Shown one piece after another: positions 7,389 to 16,734 of a stretch of DNA of 64,000 bases (position 1 is its first letter; each line of letters begins with the position of its first letter). Made by a program: the position numbers and the translations under genes. The DNA lies in the NCBI RefSeq assembly GCF_001514285.1, contig NZ_KQ949024.1, forward strand, positions 648,700 to 712,699, given 5' to 3'. The stretch is from Streptomyces sp. DSM 15324. GTDB taxonomy: Bacteria > Actinomycetota > Actinomycetes > Streptomycetales > Streptomycetaceae. The notes beneath the pieces were generated by a model. It was not told where the DNA came from and did no database searches. It saw only the letters and a list, made by a program, of their open reading frames with translations.

Positions 7389-9227
7389 TCAGCCGCTGGT
7401 CGGGCGGCCGCGGCGGACCGCGGAGCGGCGGGCCTCTGCGCGGCGCCTGGCCTCCGTGACCGCGTCGGGCGTGGTGTCCTGTCGGCTGTCGTCCAGCCAC
7501 TCGGCGAGTGAGGCGATGTCCCGGAACCTGAAGAGGTCCGACACCCCCACCCGCCTGTCGAACCGCTGGCTCATCCGCTTGGCGAGCCGCACCAGCAGCA
7601 GGGAGTTCCCGCCGAGGTCGTAGAAGGCGTCCCGGACGCCGATGGTCCCCGGCTCGCGGTCCAGGAGTTCGCCCCAGAGTTCGGCGAGCGCCAGCTCCGT
7701 GGGACTGGTGGGCGGTTGCTGCGTCCGCGGCGCGAGGGGCGCCGGGGGTTCGGGCAGCGCCGCGCGGTCGAGCTTGCCGTTGGGCGAGACGGGGAGTTCG
7801 GCGAGGAAGACCACCGTCTCGGGGACCATGTAGTCGGGCAGGGTCTCCGCCAGCCGCCCGGTGATCCCGGCCTGGAGGGCGGCGTCGAGCCAGGGCCCGG
7901 TCTCCGCCTCCCGCCCGGCCGGGGGTTCGCTCGGCACGACGTAGCCCACGAGCGCGTCCCCGTGCACCGCGACCGCCGCCTCCTTCACCTCGGGGCAGCC
8001 GGACAGCCACGCCTCGGCCTCCTGGAGTTCGATGCGGTAGCCGCGCACCTTCACCTGGTGGTCGGCGCGTCCGACGAACTCCAGTTCGCCGCCGGGCAGG
8101 ACACGGGCGACGTCCCCGGTGCGGTACATGCGCTCGCCGTCCGCGTACGGGTCCGGCACGAAGAGTTCCGCCGTCAGCCGGGGGCGGTTGACGTACCCCC
8201 AGGCCAGGCCCTTGCCCGCCAGGTACAGCTCCCCGGGTTCGCCCTCGGGGACGGGGCGCAGCTCCTCGTCCAGAGCGTAGAGGCGGGCCGTGGCGGAGGG
8301 GGTGCCGATGGAGGGCTCGCCGTCCTCGTCCGGCGGGACCAGTTTGAAGGTGCAGAAGACGGTTCCCTCGGTGGGGCCGTATCCGTTGAAGACCCGCTCG
8401 GCGCTCGTCTCCCGGTACACCCGGTCCACGAGCCGGCGCCGTACCGCCTCCCCGCCGAGGACCACGGACCGCAGGGAGGGGGGCAGGCCGCCCGCGTCGA
8501 GCAGGCCCGCCATCACCGAGGGGACGGTGTTGAGGTGGGTCACCCGGTGCAGGTGCGGGCTCTCGGGCAGGTGGACGGCGCTGTCCACCAGGATCACGGC
8601 ACCGCCCCGGGACAGCGGGGCGAAGATCTCCATCACGGCGAGGTCGAAGCAGACGGAGCTGACGGCCGCGACCCCGCTCAGGTCGCACTCCGCGAAGATC
8701 CGGTCGGTCTCGTCGAGCATGGCCGCGCAGCTGCCGTGCCGGATCGCGACGCCCTTGGGCCGTCCGGTGGAGCCGGAGGTGTAGATGACGTAGGCGGTGT
8801 CGTCCGGGAGGGTGGCCCGAGGACGGGGGGCGGCGGGCGCGGGGTCGTCCGTGCCGTCGTCGAGGAGGAGCACGGTGGGGCCCTGCGGGCAGCGGTCGCG
8901 CGCCGTGGACGTGGTCAGCAGCAGCCGGGTGCCGCTGTCCTCCACCATGAAGTGGAGCCGTTCCTCGGGGTACTTGGGGTCGAGGGGCAGGTAGCAGGCG
9001 CCCGCGCGCAGGATGCCCAGGATGCCGACGAGCAGGTTCTCGGTGCGCTCGGCGCAGATGCCGACGACGACGCCGGGGCCCGCGCCCCGGAGCATCAGCC
9101 GCTCGGCGAGCAGCGCCGAACGCCGGTCGAGTTCCCCGTACGTCATGACGCCCGCGTCGGTGTAGAGCGCCGGCGTGCGCGGGGTCAGCGCGGCGTGTTC
9201 GAGAAACCTGCCGTGCAGGGTGTTCAC
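7389..9227 (-). CDS. NRPS adenylation-PCP protein (SalB-like)
   Basis: A 612-residue two-domain NRPS protein. The adenylation domain spans about residues 1-515, with YTSGSTGRPKG, NGYGPTEGTVF, YRTGD, GRADHQVKVRGYRIEL and SPNGKLDR. The PCP follows, with the phosphopantetheine serine in DLGGNS. The pocket read against GrsA is D-L-M-N-V-G-G-V-F-K, which I cannot match to a standard amino acid. That fits a non-proteinogenic substrate such as cyclohexenylalanine. The GTG start overlaps the upstream stop as GTGA, indicating translational coupling to the hybrid synthase, whose terminal condensation domain lacks its own A and PCP. The two proteins therefore form one split module. Confidence 0.95.
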   Translation of the reverse strand: MNTLHGRFLEHAALTPRTPALYTDAGVMTYGELDRRSALLAERLMLRGAGPGVVVGICAERTENLLVGILGILRAGACYLPLDPKYPEERLHFMVEDSGTRLLLTTSTARDRCPQGPTVLLLDDGTDDPAPAAPRPRATLPDDTAYVIYTSGSTGRPKGVAIRHGSCAAMLDETDRIFAECDLSGVAAVSSVCFDLAVMEIFAPLSRGGAVILVDSAVHLPESPHLHRVTHLNTVPSVMAGLLDAGGLPPSLRSVVLGGEAVRRRLVDRVYRETSAERVFNGYGPTEGTVFCTFKLVPPDEDGEPSIGTPSATARLYALDEELRPVPEGEPGELYLAGKGLAWGYVNRPRLTAELFVPDPYADGERMYRTGDVARVLPGGELEFVGRADHQVKVRGYRIELQEAEAWLSGCPEVKEAAVAVHGDALVGYVVPSEPPAGREAETGPWLDAALQAGITGRLAETLPDYMVPETVVFLAELPVSPNGKLDRAALPEPPAPLAPRTQQPPTSPTELALAELWGELLDREPGTIGVRDAFYDLGGNSLLLVRLAKRMSQRFDRRVGVSDLFRFRDIASLAEWLDDSRQDTTPDAVTEARRRAEARRSAVRRGRPTSG

Positions 9228-12200
9228 AGCGCGCTTCCCTTCGCGACGAGGACCGGGGGCAGCAGTGCGAGTGGTGTGTCCGGTCGGTCGATCGACGTCA
9301 GGAGCACGGAGCGGAACCACTCCAGCAAGGTCGTCACGGTTTCCCTTTCCATGAGGCCGGGTTTGTACTGGACCTGGCCGACGACCTCGTCCGCGACGTC
9401 GGCCATGGTGATCTCCAGGTCGAACTTCGCGATGTGCCGGCGCAGCGGGACGGGAACCATGGGGAGTGCCCCGGTGGGTTCCTCGGGCTCGCCCACGCCG
9501 TGGAACAGCGTGGTGGCGTAGGTGAAGGCGTCGCCGGACAGCCAGTTGACGGCGAAGTCGAACCAGGGGGAGCGTCCGTCGGCCCGGGGCGGGTTCAGCT
9601 CCCGCGCCAGCAGGTCCAGGGGGTAGTCCATGTGTTCCAGCATTCCGAGCGAGTACGCGTGGACCTCCTTCAGCAGCCCGCGGAAGCCGATGCCGTCCGT
9701 CGGCCTGGCGCGGACGAGTGCCGTGTTGAGGTAGTAGCCGACCGCCGCCTCCCGGCCCGCCTCCCCGCGCTGGGCGACGGCCGTGGCGACCACGGCGTCC
9801 TGGGCGCCGGCGTACCGGTTGAGCGTGGCGAAGAAGCCCGCCATGAGGAGCGTGCTGAGGGAGACCCCTTCGCGGGCCGCGAACTCCTTGAGCCGGCGCG
9901 TGTCGTCGGCGTCCCAGCGGAACGTCAGGTCCTCGCCCTCGTAGCTGACTCCCGGCGGCCGCACGCCCGGCGGGGCCGCCGGGCCGGGCTCGGACGGCAG
10001 GTCGAGATGAGCGGGCGGCTCGGCCAGGCTCTCCGTCCACCAGCGCAGTGCCTCCTGGGCGCGGGGCCCGGCGAGCCACCGCTGTTCCCAGGCGACGAAG
10101 TCGGTGTAGGGGGCCACGGCCTCCTGCGGCCCGAGGTCGTCGTGCAGGGCCTGCGCGTAGAACTCCCGCAGGTCGTGCACGACGACGTCGACGGACGCCG
10201 CGTCGGCCGCGATGTGGTGGATCACCAGCAGCAGATGGTGGTCCTCCGGTCCCCGGGACACCAGCGCCACCCGGAAGACGGGGCCCTGGTCGAGGTCGAG
10301 CGGTTGGTGGCCGTGGTCGACGAGGAGGTCGAGCACCGCCTCGTCGTCGAGGCCGGAGGCGTCCTCGGTCAGGAACTCGTACACGGGGTCCGCCCAGACC
10401 AGTTGGTGGGGGCGTCCGCCGGCCTCGGCGAAGGAGGTGCGCAGCGCGGGGTGGCGTTCCACCACCGCGGCCACGGCCCTCTCCAGCGCCTGTTCGTCCA
10501 CGGGGCCGCGGATCCGCGCGGCGCACATGAGGTTGTAGGCGACCCCGTCGGGCGACAGCTGCTGCATGTACCAGATCGCGGCCTGCCCGTGTCCGGCGGG
10601 CGCGACGGTGAACGTCCGGTCCTTCTCCAGGGCGGTGCGCAGGGCCTCGGACGCGGGGGTGCCGTCCTCCGCGGGTGCGAGGAGCCCGCGGGCGACGAGT
10701 TCGTCGAGGAGCTCCGCCGCGTCGTCGTCCGTGAGGTGCGCAGGCCGCGGGTCGGCGTCGTCCGGTGCCGTCCCGGGCCGAGGGGTCTCGGACCGCGGCG
10801 CGACGAGCGTGAGGACCCGGTCGAGGAGTTCGCCGACCGTGCCGCCCTTGAGGAACTCCACCGGTGACACACGGTGGCCGAAGAGCGTCTGCATCCTGTT
10901 GGTGAGCCGGATCGCGAGCATGGAGTCCAGACCGAAGTCCTGGAGCCGGGCGGTGGGGCCGAGCAGGTCGGCCGGGACGGCGAGCATCTCGGCGATCTCA
11001 CCGAGGACGACGTCACGGGGTTCCCGCGACCCGGTGGGCACGGCGGGCTCCTCGACGGCGGCGCCGGGGGCGGCGCCGACGTCGGCGCCCCGCTCGCGCG
11101 GCGCCGCGGTCGTGCCCAGCCAGTACCGCTGCTTCTGCCAGCGCACCAGGGGGGTCTCGACCGCCTGTGCGCCGGCCGGGTACAGCGTGTCCCAGGTCAG
11201 GGGCACGCCGTGGGTGAAGAGGGAGGCGACCGAGCCCAGAACGGAGCGGACGTCGCTCTGCCCGCGGCGCAGCGAGTCGACCACGTGCACGGAGGCGCCC
11301 CGGGACAGCGCGGTCTCCTCGATGGCACCGCGCAGGGTGCCGTGCGGACCTATTTCGACGTAGGTGTCGATGCCGTCCTCGACCAGCGCCGCGACGGCCT
11401 GGGAGAACCGGACCGGCTCGCGGAGGTTGCGCACCCAGTAGTCGGCGTCGACCCGCGGGTTCACCACTGCGTCGAGGGCGGTGGAGCGCAGCGGCACCCG
11501 GAAGGGCCGGGGGGTGATGTCCTTCAGCTCCGCCCGCAGGGCCGGCAGGACCGGCTCCATGAGCACGCTGTGTCCGGCTCGCTCCACTCGGAGCGCACGG
11601 CTGGACAGTCCGGCCCGCTTCAGGTCCGCCTCCAGGGCGCGGATCGCCTCCGGTGTGCCGGAGAGGGCCACGCCGGTCGGGCTGTTGTAGGCCGCGACGG
11701 ACACCTCGCCCTCGTAGCGGGCGAGACAGGCGGACAGCTCCGGCGACTGCTCGGCGACGATCATGGCGCCGGGGCCGACCTCGTGCTGGATGAGGCGGGA
11801 GCGGGCCACGGCGATGCGGGCGCCGTCCTCGAGGGACAGCGCGCCGCCCACGCAGGCCGCGGCCACCTCGCCGAGACTGTGTCCGACGAGCGCGGCGGGC
11901 CGTACGCCGAGGTCCGTCCAGAGCCGGGCGAGGGACACGTGCAGGGCGAACAGCACCGGCTGCTGGATGTCCCCCTCGTGCAGCCGGGACGTCTCGGCAG
12001 GCGCCAGGAGCTCCTCCAGCACGGACCAGCCGGCCACCTCGCGCACCGCGGCGTCGCACTCCTCCATGGCGGCGCCGAACCCGGCGTGCCGCTTCAGGAG
12101 TTCGCGTCCCATGCCCGGCCACTGGGTGGCGCTCCCCGAGAAGACGAACGCGACCCTCCGGTGGTCGCCGTCCGCGGTGGCGCCCCGCAGGACGGCGGGG

Positions 12201-15200
12201 TCGGGTTCGCCCGTGGCGACCCGGGCGAGTGTGTCGAGGAGCTCCTGGCGTCCGCCCGCGAGGATCGCGACGCGGTGCCGGTGGTGGCTGCGCCGGGCCG
12301 CGAGGGTGTGGGCGAGGTCGGGGACGGTGAGGCCGGTGTCCCGCTCGACGTGCCGGGACAGCGCCCGGCAGGTGTCCAGCAGGGCGTCGGCCGAGTGGGC
12401 GGTCACCGGTACGAGGTGGGTATCAGCGGGCTCGGGCTCGGGGACGGCGCGGGTGGGCGCGCCGCGCCGCACGGGCGTGACGTGCCGTCCCCGGTCGCCG
12501 ACGAGGAACGAGTCGGCGGCGACGGTCAGTCCGGCGGCGTGCAGTTCCCCGAGGGAGGAGAGCAGGCTACGGGCGTCGTCGGTGCCGCGGCGCATCGAGG
12601 GAAGGCAGCTGATCGGCCGGTCGGCGAGGGTCTCGCGGACCGGTTTGAGCAGCACCGGGTGCGGGCTGATCTCGATCATCGCGTCGACCCCGTGGTCGGC
12701 CGTCGTCAGCAGGGCGTCGAGCAGCCGGCTCTCGCCGCGCACGTTGCGTGCCCAGTAGTCGGGGCCGACCACGGTCTCACCGGTGATCCGCTCGCCGGTG
12801 ACGGTGGAGATCATGGGGATCCTGGGCTCGGCGGGCGTGATCCCGGCGAGTGCGGTCCGCAGCGGGGCCACGACGGCTTCCACGAGGGGCGAGTGGGCGG
12901 CGTATCCCATCCGGACCGGGTGGCTGGTCACGCCGTCGGCCGTGAGCCGTGCGGCCAGTTCCCTCAGCCGGGTGCCGTCGCCGGAGACCAGCACGGAGCC
13001 GGGGCTGTTGCGCCCGGCGAGGGTGACGTGGTCCGCGAGGGCCGCGAGGTGGGGTGCCAGGCGGGTCTCGTCGCAGTCCACCACCATCGCGTCCCCGAGA
13101 CCGACGGCGTGGCGCTGCACGAGCCGCGCGTGGTGCACGGCCAGCCGGACGGCGTCGTCGAGGCCGAGCGCCCCGGCGACATGGGCCGCGGCGAACTCGC
13201 CGATGCTCTGCCCGAGGACGACGTCGGGCACCACGCCCAGGGAGCGCCACGCGTCCGCGAGGGCGATCTGCACGGCGAACAGGACGGGTTGGACGACTTC
13301 CATGTCGTCGAGCCGGGCCCGGTCCGGTCCCGCCAGCAGCTCGTCGAGGACGGAGAAGTCGGCCACCTCCCGGATCCGTGCGTCGACGCGGGTCAGGGAC
13401 GTGCGGAAGGCGGGCATCCCGGCCAGCAGCCGCCTGCCCATGCCGAGCCACTGGCTGCCGGTGCCGGAGAACAGGAACGCCACACGGGGCGGGCGGGTGC
13501 CGGTCTCGCGGTGGACCAGTCCCGCGTGGTCGCGTTCGGCGGTGAACGCCGCCAGTTGCGCCCGCAGTTCGTCGCGGTCGGCGGCGGTCGCGGCCAGCCT
13601 GAAGGGGCCGGTGCCGCGGGTGTCGAGCGCCTCCCGGCACAGGGCGGGCAGGTGGGTGCCGGTGCCGTCCGCGAGGTCGGCGGCCAGTTCGGCGACCCGG
13701 TCGTCGAGTGCCTGCCGGGAGTCCTCGCTCAGCAGCAGCAACGAGGCCTCGGGCCGCGGTAACTCCTCGGTGACGACGTGGCAGTTGGTGCCGCCGAAGC
13801 CGAAGGCGCTGACGCCGGCCCGGCGTCCGTCCGCTCTGCGGGGCCAGGGGGCGGTCCGGTCCTGGACGCGCAGCCCCGCCTCGGCGAAGGGGATGCGGGG
13901 GTTGGGGCTGGTGTAGTGCAGGCTGGCCGGAAGGACGCCGTTGCGCAGGGCCAGCGCCACCTTGACCAGGCCGGCGATGCCGGCCGCCGGTTCCAGGTGT
14001 CCCAGGTTCGTCTTCACCGAGCCGATCCGCAGGGGGTCGCCGGGGTCGCGTCCTTGGCCGAGGACGGTCCCGAGGGCCTTCGCCTCGATCGGGTCGCCGA
14101 GCGGGGTGCCCGTGCCGTGGCACTCCACGTAGTCCACCAGCTCCGGGGCGATGCCGGAGCGCCGGTAGGCGGTGCGCAGCAGTGCTTCCTGGGCGCGGGG
14201 GTTGGGGGCGGTGAGGCCGTTGCTCAGACCGTCGTTGTTGACGGCGCTGCCGCGGATGACGCAGTACACGGGCAGTCCGCGTTCGAGGGCCGTCCGCAGC
14301 GGGGCGAGGACGACCACGGCCGCGCCCTCCGAGCGGACGGCGCCGTCGGCACGGGCGTCGAAGGCCTTGATGCGGCCGTCGGACGAGAGCGCGCCGAGCC
14401 GGTCCATGGCCAGGAAGTGCTCGGTGAGGAAGCTCAGGTTGACCCCGCCGGCCAGGGCCAGTTCGCTCTCGCCGCCGCGGATCGACTGGCAGGCGAGGTG
14501 GACCGCGACGAGCGAGGACGAACAGGCCGTGTCGACGGCCATGCTGGGCCCTTGCAGCCCCAGCACGTAGGAGAGGCGGCCCGCGATGATGCTGTCCTGC
14601 GTCCCGGTCGCGGTGTGCGGCCCGATGTCCTCCTGGGTTGCGGACCGGTGCGCCAGCGCGGCGTAGTCGCTCCAGCTCGATCCCATGAAGACGCCGGTGT
14701 CGCTCCCGGCGAGGCTGCGCGGCGGGATGCCGGCGTCCTCCAGTGCCTCCCAGCCGAGCTCCAGCACCAGCCGTTGCTGGGGGTCCATGGCGACGGCTTC
14801 GCGGGGGGAGATCCCGAAGAACAGGGGGTCGAACAGGTCGATGTCGTCGAGGTGCCCGCCCCAGCGGAACGAGGGCGCGACGTCATCGGGCCCGATGCGC
14901 TCCCGGCGTACCGGGGGCACCACGTCGACGGCGTCCCGCCCCTCGACGAGCAGCCGCCAGTACGACTCCGGGTCCGGCGCTCCGGGGAACCGGCAGCCGA
15001 TGCCCACGAGGGCGACCGGCTCCTGCGGGTCGTACCCGCGCCGCGTCCGGCCCCCTCCCGTGTCCTCGTCCTGCGGGTCCCCGGCCAGGGCGCGGCACAG
15101 TGCCTCGGGGGTCGGATGGTCCCACAGGGCGGTGACCGGGACCGGCCGGCCGAGGAACTCCGACAGCGCGGTGACGAGCTGGACGGCCTTCGCCGAGTCC

Positions 15201-15328
15201 AGGCCCGAGCTGTGCAACGGTGCCCGGTGGTCGAGCTCATGACGCGGGACATCGAGCAACTCGGCGAGCCGGGAGGAGAGGAAGTCCTTGGTCTCGTGGA
15301 TATCACGCGCACCGGAATCAGCCGGCAT
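9224..15328 (-). CDS. Hybrid PKS/NRPS: ACP-KS-AT-AT-ACP-C (SalA-like)
   Basis: A 2034-residue megasynthase. An ACP is at about 10-82 (GLDS, S45). A KS with intact Cys-His-His is at about 104-530 (DTACSSS C269, HGTGT H404, NLGH H444). AT1 is at 613-925 (GQSIGE; pocket motif YAAH at 809-812). AT2 is at 1056-1345 (GHSLGE; pocket motif RAGH at 1250-1253). A second ACP is at 1438-1510 (S1469), and a condensation domain at about 1575-2010 has HHIAADA instead of HHxxxDG. There is no KR, DH or TE, so a beta-ketoacyl amide is expected. The ATG at 15328 has GGAGGAAG upstream and is preferred over the ATG at 15346. Codon 523 is TTA. The layout matches SalA of salinosporamide biosynthesis as I recall it: starter on the first ACP, one extension, then amide formation with the PCP-bound amino acid. 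Confidence 0.95.
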   Translation of the reverse strand: MPADSGARDIHETKDFLSSRLAELLDVPRHELDHRAPLHSSGLDSAKAVQLVTALSEFLGRPVPVTALWDHPTPEALCRALAGDPQDEDTGGGRTRRGYDPQEPVALVGIGCRFPGAPDPESYWRLLVEGRDAVDVVPPVRRERIGPDDVAPSFRWGGHLDDIDLFDPLFFGISPREAVAMDPQQRLVLELGWEALEDAGIPPRSLAGSDTGVFMGSSWSDYAALAHRSATQEDIGPHTATGTQDSIIAGRLSYVLGLQGPSMAVDTACSSSLVAVHLACQSIRGGESELALAGGVNLSFLTEHFLAMDRLGALSSDGRIKAFDARADGAVRSEGAAVVVLAPLRTALERGLPVYCVIRGSAVNNDGLSNGLTAPNPRAQEALLRTAYRRSGIAPELVDYVECHGTGTPLGDPIEAKALGTVLGQGRDPGDPLRIGSVKTNLGHLEPAAGIAGLVKVALALRNGVLPASLHYTSPNPRIPFAEAGLRVQDRTAPWPRRADGRRAGVSAFGFGGTNCHVVTEELPRPEASLLLLSEDSRQALDDRVAELAADLADGTGTHLPALCREALDTRGTGPFRLAATAADRDELRAQLAAFTAERDHAGLVHRETGTRPPRVAFLFSGTGSQWLGMGRRLLAGMPAFRTSLTRVDARIREVADFSVLDELLAGPDRARLDDMEVVQPVLFAVQIALADAWRSLGVVPDVVLGQSIGEFAAAHVAGALGLDDAVRLAVHHARLVQRHAVGLGDAMVVDCDETRLAPHLAALADHVTLAGRNSPGSVLVSGDGTRLRELAARLTADGVTSHPVRMGYAAHSPLVEAVVAPLRTALAGITPAEPRIPMISTVTGERITGETVVGPDYWARNVRGESRLLDALLTTADHGVDAMIEISPHPVLLKPVRETLADRPISCLPSMRRGTDDARSLLSSLGELHAAGLTVAADSFLVGDRGRHVTPVRRGAPTRAVPEPEPADTHLVPVTAHSADALLDTCRALSRHVERDTGLTVPDLAHTLAARRSHHRHRVAILAGGRQELLDTLARVATGEPDPAVLRGATADGDHRRVAFVFSGSATQWPGMGRELLKRHAGFGAAMEECDAAVREVAGWSVLEELLAPAETSRLHEGDIQQPVLFALHVSLARLWTDLGVRPAALVGHSLGEVAAACVGGALSLEDGARIAVARSRLIQHEVGPGAMIVAEQSPELSACLARYEGEVSVAAYNSPTGVALSGTPEAIRALEADLKRAGLSSRALRVERAGHSVLMEPVLPALRAELKDITPRPFRVPLRSTALDAVVNPRVDADYWVRNLREPVRFSQAVAALVEDGIDTYVEIGPHGTLRGAIEETALSRGASVHVVDSLRRGQSDVRSVLGSVASLFTHGVPLTWDTLYPAGAQAVETPLVRWQKQRYWLGTTAAPRERGADVGAAPGAAVEEPAVPTGSREPRDVVLGEIAEMLAVPADLLGPTARLQDFGLDSMLAIRLTNRMQTLFGHRVSPVEFLKGGTVGELLDRVLTLVAPRSETPRPGTAPDDADPRPAHLTDDDAAELLDELVARGLLAPAEDGTPASEALRTALEKDRTFTVAPAGHGQAAIWYMQQLSPDGVAYNLMCAARIRGPVDEQALERAVAAVVERHPALRTSFAEAGGRPHQLVWADPVYEFLTEDASGLDDEAVLDLLVDHGHQPLDLDQGPVFRVALVSRGPEDHHLLLVIHHIAADAASVDVVVHDLREFYAQALHDDLGPQEAVAPYTDFVAWEQRWLAGPRAQEALRWWTESLAEPPAHLDLPSEPGPAAPPGVRPPGVSYEGEDLTFRWDADDTRRLKEFAAREGVSLSTLLMAGFFATLNRYAGAQDAVVATAVAQRGEAGREAAVGYYLNTALVRARPTDGIGFRGLLKEVHAYSLGMLEHMDYPLDLLARELNPPRADGRSPWFDFAVNWLSGDAFTYATTLFHGVGEPEEPTGALPMVPVPLRRHIAKFDLEITMADVADEVVGQVQYKPGLMERETVTTLLEWFRSVLLTSIDRPDTPLALLPPVLVAKGSAL

Positions 15329-15410
15329 ATCTCTTCCTCCGCACATCGCAGGTACCGGAATCTGGTGGGGTCGAGATCACTTTCCACATCTTCGACGAGG
15401 GAAAGTCGGC

Positions 15411-15432
15411 CTTCAAACACACTTTTTCGATG
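15411..15432 (-). promoter_or_regulatory. Shared cluster box A, upstream of the PKS operon
   Basis: On the + strand 15412-15431 reads TTCAAACACACTTTTTCGAT. It matches 26644-26663 at 19 of 20 positions and 23680-23699 more loosely. On the coding (minus) strand the box ends in TTGAAG, a plausible -35, and a GAAGAT lies 17 bp further on. It sits 84 bp before the PKS start. It is likely an activator site adjoining the -35 of the operon. Confidence 0.65.
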
Positions 15433-15571
15433 TCCTGAAAAGGCTGAGGCGATGAACTGCCGTACTTCGACGGAAGCGCTGCGGCGCATCGACTTCCGTC
15501 AAGTGACCGGAAATGACAGCAAGTTCCGTTCGCGATCGGAAAAATTCCCTGGCCTCTTCGTGTTAGCTTGC

Positions 15572-15581
15572 GGTGATCACC
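15572..15581. promoter_or_regulatory. Palindrome in the proteasome subunit leader
   Basis: GGTGATCACC is a perfect 10-bp palindrome 20 bp before the ATG of the extra proteasome beta gene and just before its GAGGAG ribosome binding site. It could be an operator for the resistance gene. No matching site was noticed elsewhere in the window, so this is tentative. Confidence 0.3.
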
Positions 15582-15601
15582 ACTGGACCGAGGAGTGTGA
15601 C

Positions 15602-16447
15602 ATGGCACGAGGCGAGGGCATGGGCGGGCCGGTCGCGGATCTGTTCGCGGCCGGAAGTTCCTCCTTCATCGACTTCCTTCAGGCCCACCGGCCGGAAATG
15701 CTCGGCACGTCCGGGCTCCTGCCCGAGGGCGTCCGGGCCGCACCCGACCAGGTTCCGCACGGCACCACCGTCTTAGCCCTGGTCTACCGGGACGGTGTGC
15801 TGATCGCGGGTGACCGCAGGGCCACGATGGGCCACATGATCTCGCAGCGCGACCTGGAGAAGGTGCACCCGGCGGACGACCACACGGCCCTCGCCTTCGC
15901 GGGCTCGGTGGGGCTCGCGCTGGACCTGGTGAAGCTCTATCAGGTCGAACTGACCCACTTCGAGAAGATCGAGGGCATCCCGATGACCCTCAACGCGAAG
16001 GCGACCCGGCTGGGCCACCTGGTCCGGCAGAACCTCGGCCAGGCCATGCAGGGCCTGGCCGTGGTGCCGCTGCTGGCGGGGTACGACCCGGAGACCGGCA
16101 AGGGCCGCGTCTTCGGCTACGACATCACCGGCGGGCGCTTCGAGCGGGAGGACTTCCACGCCGAGGGCTCCGGGTCCGTGTTCGCCCGGGGCGCGCTGAA
16201 GAAGCTGTACCGGCCGGAGATGTCACGGCGGGACGCGGCCCTGACCGCGCTCCAGTCGTTGTACGACGCGGCGGACGACGACTCGGCCACCGGCGGCCCG
16301 GATCTCAGCCGGCGGATCTACCCCATCCTCTCGGTGCTGACCGCGGACGGTTTCGAGCGGCTGTCCGAGCAGGAGACGGAGGAACTGGCCCGGGAGATCG
16401 TCGACCAGCGTCACCGTCTGCCCAACGGGCCGGTCGCGGCGGTGTGA
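15602..16447 (+). CDS. Extra 20S proteasome beta subunit, probable self-resistance protein (SalI-like)
   Basis: A 281-residue PrcB-type beta subunit, about the size of the housekeeping protein. The propeptide ends HG and the mature protein begins TTVLAL at residue 55. Catalytic T1, D17 and K33 are present (GDRRATMG at 16-23). In mature numbering position 45 is Phe and position 49 is Val, within AFAGSVG. Housekeeping Streptomyces PrcB, from memory, has Ile or Met at 45 and Ala at 49. Published SalI carries the same F45/V49 changes, which narrow the S1 pocket and lower sensitivity to salinosporamide. Codon 58 is TTA, so translation should depend on bldA. The gene diverges from the PKS operon and no alpha subunit gene is nearby, so it presumably assembles with the chromosomal PrcA. 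Confidence 0.96.
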   Translation: MARGEGMGGPVADLFAAGSSSFIDFLQAHRPEMLGTSGLLPEGVRAAPDQVPHGTTVLALVYRDGVLIAGDRRATMGHMISQRDLEKVHPADDHTALAFAGSVGLALDLVKLYQVELTHFEKIEGIPMTLNAKATRLGHLVRQNLGQAMQGLAVVPLLAGYDPETGKGRVFGYDITGGRFEREDFHAEGSGSVFARGALKKLYRPEMSRRDAALTALQSLYDAADDDSATGGPDLSRRIYPILSVLTADGFERLSEQETEELAREIVDQRHRLPNGPVAAV

Positions 16448-16449
16448 AC

Positions 16450-16501
16450 GACGGCCGGGGGGCCGCCGGGCCCGCTGTGGCCCGGCGGCCCCCCGGCCGT
16501 C
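16450..16501. terminator. Long perfect hairpin between convergent genes
   Basis: A 23-bp perfect inverted repeat (16450-16472 and 16479-16501) with the 6-nt loop CGCTGT starts 2 bp after the proteasome gene stop and ends 7 bp before the convergent ferredoxin stop. It is almost entirely G+C. It should terminate both transcripts. Confidence 0.85.
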
Positions 16502-16508
16502 TTCCCGC

Positions 16509-16706
16509 TCAGCCTTCGTGGAGCGTGATCACCGCGCCGGGGCAGAGCATGGCGGCGTCCCGGACGGCGTCGTGGAACTCCTGCGGCGGCACCGCGTCCA
16601 GCAGCGTCACCAGGGCGTCGTCCTCGTCCTGGTCGAAGACCTCCGGCGCGTACTGCCGGCACTGCCCGGACCCCAGGCACCTGTCCTTGTCGATGTCGAT
16701 CCTCAC
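16509..16706 (-). CDS. Small [3Fe-4S]/[4Fe-4S] ferredoxin, P450 redox partner
   Basis: A 65-residue ferredoxin. It has the short cysteine pattern CLGSGQC, then AAMLCPG, typical of the ferredoxins encoded beside Streptomyces P450s. The third position of the classic CxxCxxC is Gly-Gln here, favouring a 3Fe cluster. It uses a GTG start and lies 28 bp downstream of the P450 stop on the same strand, so the pair is cotranscribed. It is the last gene of the second operon and would pass electrons to this P450 and possibly to the one in the PKS operon. Confidence 0.93.
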   Translation of the reverse strand: MRIDIDKDRCLGSGQCRQYAPEVFDQDEDDALVTLLDAVPPQEFHDAVRDAAMLCPGAVITLHEG

Positions 16707-16734
16707 CGGCGCTGCTGCCTCTCGTTCTCGTGCG

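Noticed and set aside
4276..8688. A continuous 1470-codon minus-strand frame containing the P450
   Set aside because: Only the part from 5520 downward reads as P450, with its own ATG; the upstream part is out of frame with the KS and A-PCP genes, which have their own starts and stops.
13778..16447. 889-codon frame ending in the proteasome subunit
   Set aside because: The first ~600 codons are antisense to the PKS and without family resemblance; the ATG at 15602 with GAGGAG and the normal PrcB length fix the start.
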